Part shown: positions 28,236-29,547 of the stretch, piece by piece
Position numbering within the stretch: the first letter of the stretch is position 1
Layout: the number at the start of each line of letters is the position of its first letter
IMG/VR virus record: IMGVR_UViG_3300022865_000022
Coordinates: 1-29,547 of that record
DNA from: a virus
DNA length: 29,547 bases
Direction: 5' to 3' (one strand)
Notes under the pieces: model-generated
Told to the model about the DNA's origin: nothing
Seen by the model: only the letters and a program-made list of their open reading frames with translations
Databases searched by the model: none
Program-made: the position numbers and the translations under genes

Positions 28236-29492
28236 ATGACAGATTTAAATGTAAAGCTGCATGACAAGCAGCGAGAAGTATTTAACAGCACAGCAAGATT
28301 TAAGATTGTAGCAGCAGGAAGAAGGTTTGGTAAGTCTAGGCTTGCAGCCTGGATACTGTTGATAGAAGCATTACAATCTAAATCAAAAGATGTGTTTTAT
28401 GTTGCACCTACATACCAGCAAGCTAGGGATATTATGTGGGGAGTACTTAAAGAATTAGGGCATGAAGTAATTGCTTCAGCTCATGAGAATACGTCCGTCC
28501 TTACACTAGTGAATGGTCGTAAGATATATTTAAAAGGAGCAGATAGACCTGATACTCTACGTGGTGTTGGTCTAGCTTATGTAGTAATCGATGAGTATGC
28601 TGACATTAAACCAAACGTATGGGAACAGATCTTACGTCCATCCTTAGCGGATGTACAGGGTAAAGCTCTATTCATTGGAACTCCCAAGGGTCGTAACCAC
28701 TTTTATGAACTATGGAAGTATGCTGAAGATCAAAAGGATGATGACTGGGAGGCATTTCATTATTCTTCTTATGATAATCCATTAATACCTGCTAGTGAGA
28801 TAGAAGCAGCAAAGAGCTCGATGAGTAGTTTTGCATTTAGACAAGAGTTTATGGCTTCATTTGAAGCAGCATCACGAGACATATTTAAAGAGGATTGGGT
28901 ACATATAGATGATGAAGAACCTGAAGATGGTAATTATTTTATTGCAGTTGATTTGGCTGGATTCATTAAAGTGGATAAAGATGCAGGCAACAAGAATAGT
29001 AAACTGGATGAAACAGCCATTGCTATTGTTAAGGTCCATGAAGAGGGCTGGTGGGTTGCGGATATTAAACATGGTAGATGGGACATTAAGGAAACTTGTG
29101 AACAAATCTTCGCAGCTGTTAGAGAGTATGAACCAACAAAAATAGGAATAGAGAAAGGTAGTTTAAAGAATGCTGCACTTCCATACCTAATGGACCTAAT
29201 GCAAAAGAATGGATTGTTTTTTAGAATTGATGACTGTACTCATGGTAATCAAAAGAAAACAGAAAGAATAGTATGGGCACTACAAGGAAGGTTTGAACAT
29301 GGGAGAGTAACACTAAACTATGGTTCATGGAATAATCATTTCATTGATCAGTTAGTGAACTTCCCTAATAGTCAGTTACATGACGATTTGGTTGATGCTT
29401 TAGCTTATATTGATCAAGTACAAGTTGTAGATGTACACTTTGAAGATGTAGATGAGGATTACGAAGTACTAGACGTAGTTAGTGGATATTAA
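28236..29492 (+). CDS. Terminase large subunit
   Basis: A 418-aa packaging motor. Seen: Walker A AAGRRFGKS at 26-34 (K33), Walker B LAYVVIDEYAD (D119, E120), coupling motif FIGTPKG at 147-152, and RNase-H-like nuclease residues FIAVDLAG (D239), IGIEKGSLKN (E306) and HDDLVDALAY at 382-391 (D383/D384, D387). It cuts concatemers and pumps DNA into the prohead through the portal. Its start immediately follows the lysozyme-like gene's stop, giving tight coupling. Confidence 0.9.
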   Translation: MTDLNVKLHDKQREVFNSTARFKIVAAGRRFGKSRLAAWILLIEALQSKSKDVFYVAPTYQQARDIMWGVLKELGHEVIASAHENTSVLTLVNGRKIYLKGADRPDTLRGVGLAYVVIDEYADIKPNVWEQILRPSLADVQGKALFIGTPKGRNHFYELWKYAEDQKDDDWEAFHYSSYDNPLIPASEIEAAKSSMSSFAFRQEFMASFEAASRDIFKEDWVHIDDEEPEDGNYFIAVDLAGFIKVDKDAGNKNSKLDETAIAIVKVHEEGWWVADIKHGRWDIKETCEQIFAAVREYEPTKIGIEKGSLKNAALPYLMDLMQKNGLFFRIDDCTHGNQKKTERIVWALQGRFEHGRVTLNYGSWNNHFIDQLVNFPNSQLHDDLVDALAYIDQVQVVDVHFEDVDEDYEVLDVVSGY

Positions 29493-29507
29493 TTAATAGG
29501 ATATAAC

Positions 29508-29547
29508 ATGGCTGAATATAAAGCACCATCACAATTAGTTACTTGGG
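29508..29547 (+). CDS. Presumed portal protein, first codons only
   Basis: Partial at the window edge: 13 residues, MAEYKAPSQLVTW, with AATAGGATATAAC upstream. Portal genes usually follow TerL, so this is the likely identity, but no motif can be seen. Confidence 0.4.
   Translation, partial: MAEYKAPSQLVTW

Noticed and set aside
28872-29145. ORFs on both strands inside the terminase large subunit
   Set aside because: They lie in the nuclease domain of TerL in other frames and lack independent signals.

Overview
The window is part of the genome of an AT-rich, tailed double-stranded DNA phage with a short tail (podovirus). The evidence is a T7-gp11-like tail adaptor, a nozzle/stabilisation-type protein, three consecutive ejection (internal virion) proteins, a large terminase, and a T7-style replication set: family-A DNA polymerase, TOPRIM primase, DnaB/gp4-type helicase, SSB, 5'-3' exonuclease and endonuclease I. 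A B12-dependent (class II) ribonucleotide reductase, together with the overall composition, recalls marine podoviruses of Alphaproteobacteria (SIO1/cobavirus-like or pelagiphage-like). That placement is inference from gene content, because no search was possible. No phage RNA polymerase is visible, and several good sigma70-type promoters are, so the phage probably uses host RNA polymerase.

Layout. (1) 25-11871, plus strand: late genes for tail fibres, lysis-type small membrane proteins with a three-TM holin, small basic proteins, tail adaptor, nozzle, tail-collar fibre, and three ejection proteins ending in a 1251-aa giant. (2) 11872-25641, minus strand: the early/middle block. Read from its promoter side (right to left), it has about 15 tiny ORFs of mostly unknown function, which also include an ArdC-type anti-restriction protein. 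Next comes the replication module: zinc-ribbon protein, primase, helicase, split DNA polymerase, SSB, membrane-anchored protein, exonuclease, endonuclease I and metallophosphoesterase. The block ends with a DUF3310 cluster and ribonucleotide reductase. (3) 25642-26363: a ~720-bp non-coding, AT-rich divergent control region with promoters, palindromes and a G7-loop hairpin, a candidate origin. (4) 26364-end, plus strand: packaging genes (Lys-rich protein, TerS, lysozyme-like virion protein, TerL) and the first codons of a presumed portal gene. Portal body, scaffold and major capsid are not in the window. They probably lie between the right end and the left end of a larger or circularly arranged genome.

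The genes work together as a lytic programme. The minus-strand block would be expressed first (host takeover, anti-restriction, nucleotide supply by RNR, replication). The plus-strand morphogenesis and lysis genes would be driven from the strong promoter at 26173-26201 and others outside the window. Genes are packed with ATGA/TAATG overlaps, so translational coupling is likely throughout.

The points most worth attention are: a family-A DNA polymerase divided exactly before catalytic motif A by an unrelated 81-aa gene; two distant promoters that share most of their bases including the spacer; an inverted repeat sitting on the replication-module promoter; a 17-25-aa cysteine-rich micro-ORF; an apparent frameshift or fusion between a tail-fibre gene and a secreted protein; and the structured non-coding segments in the early region.
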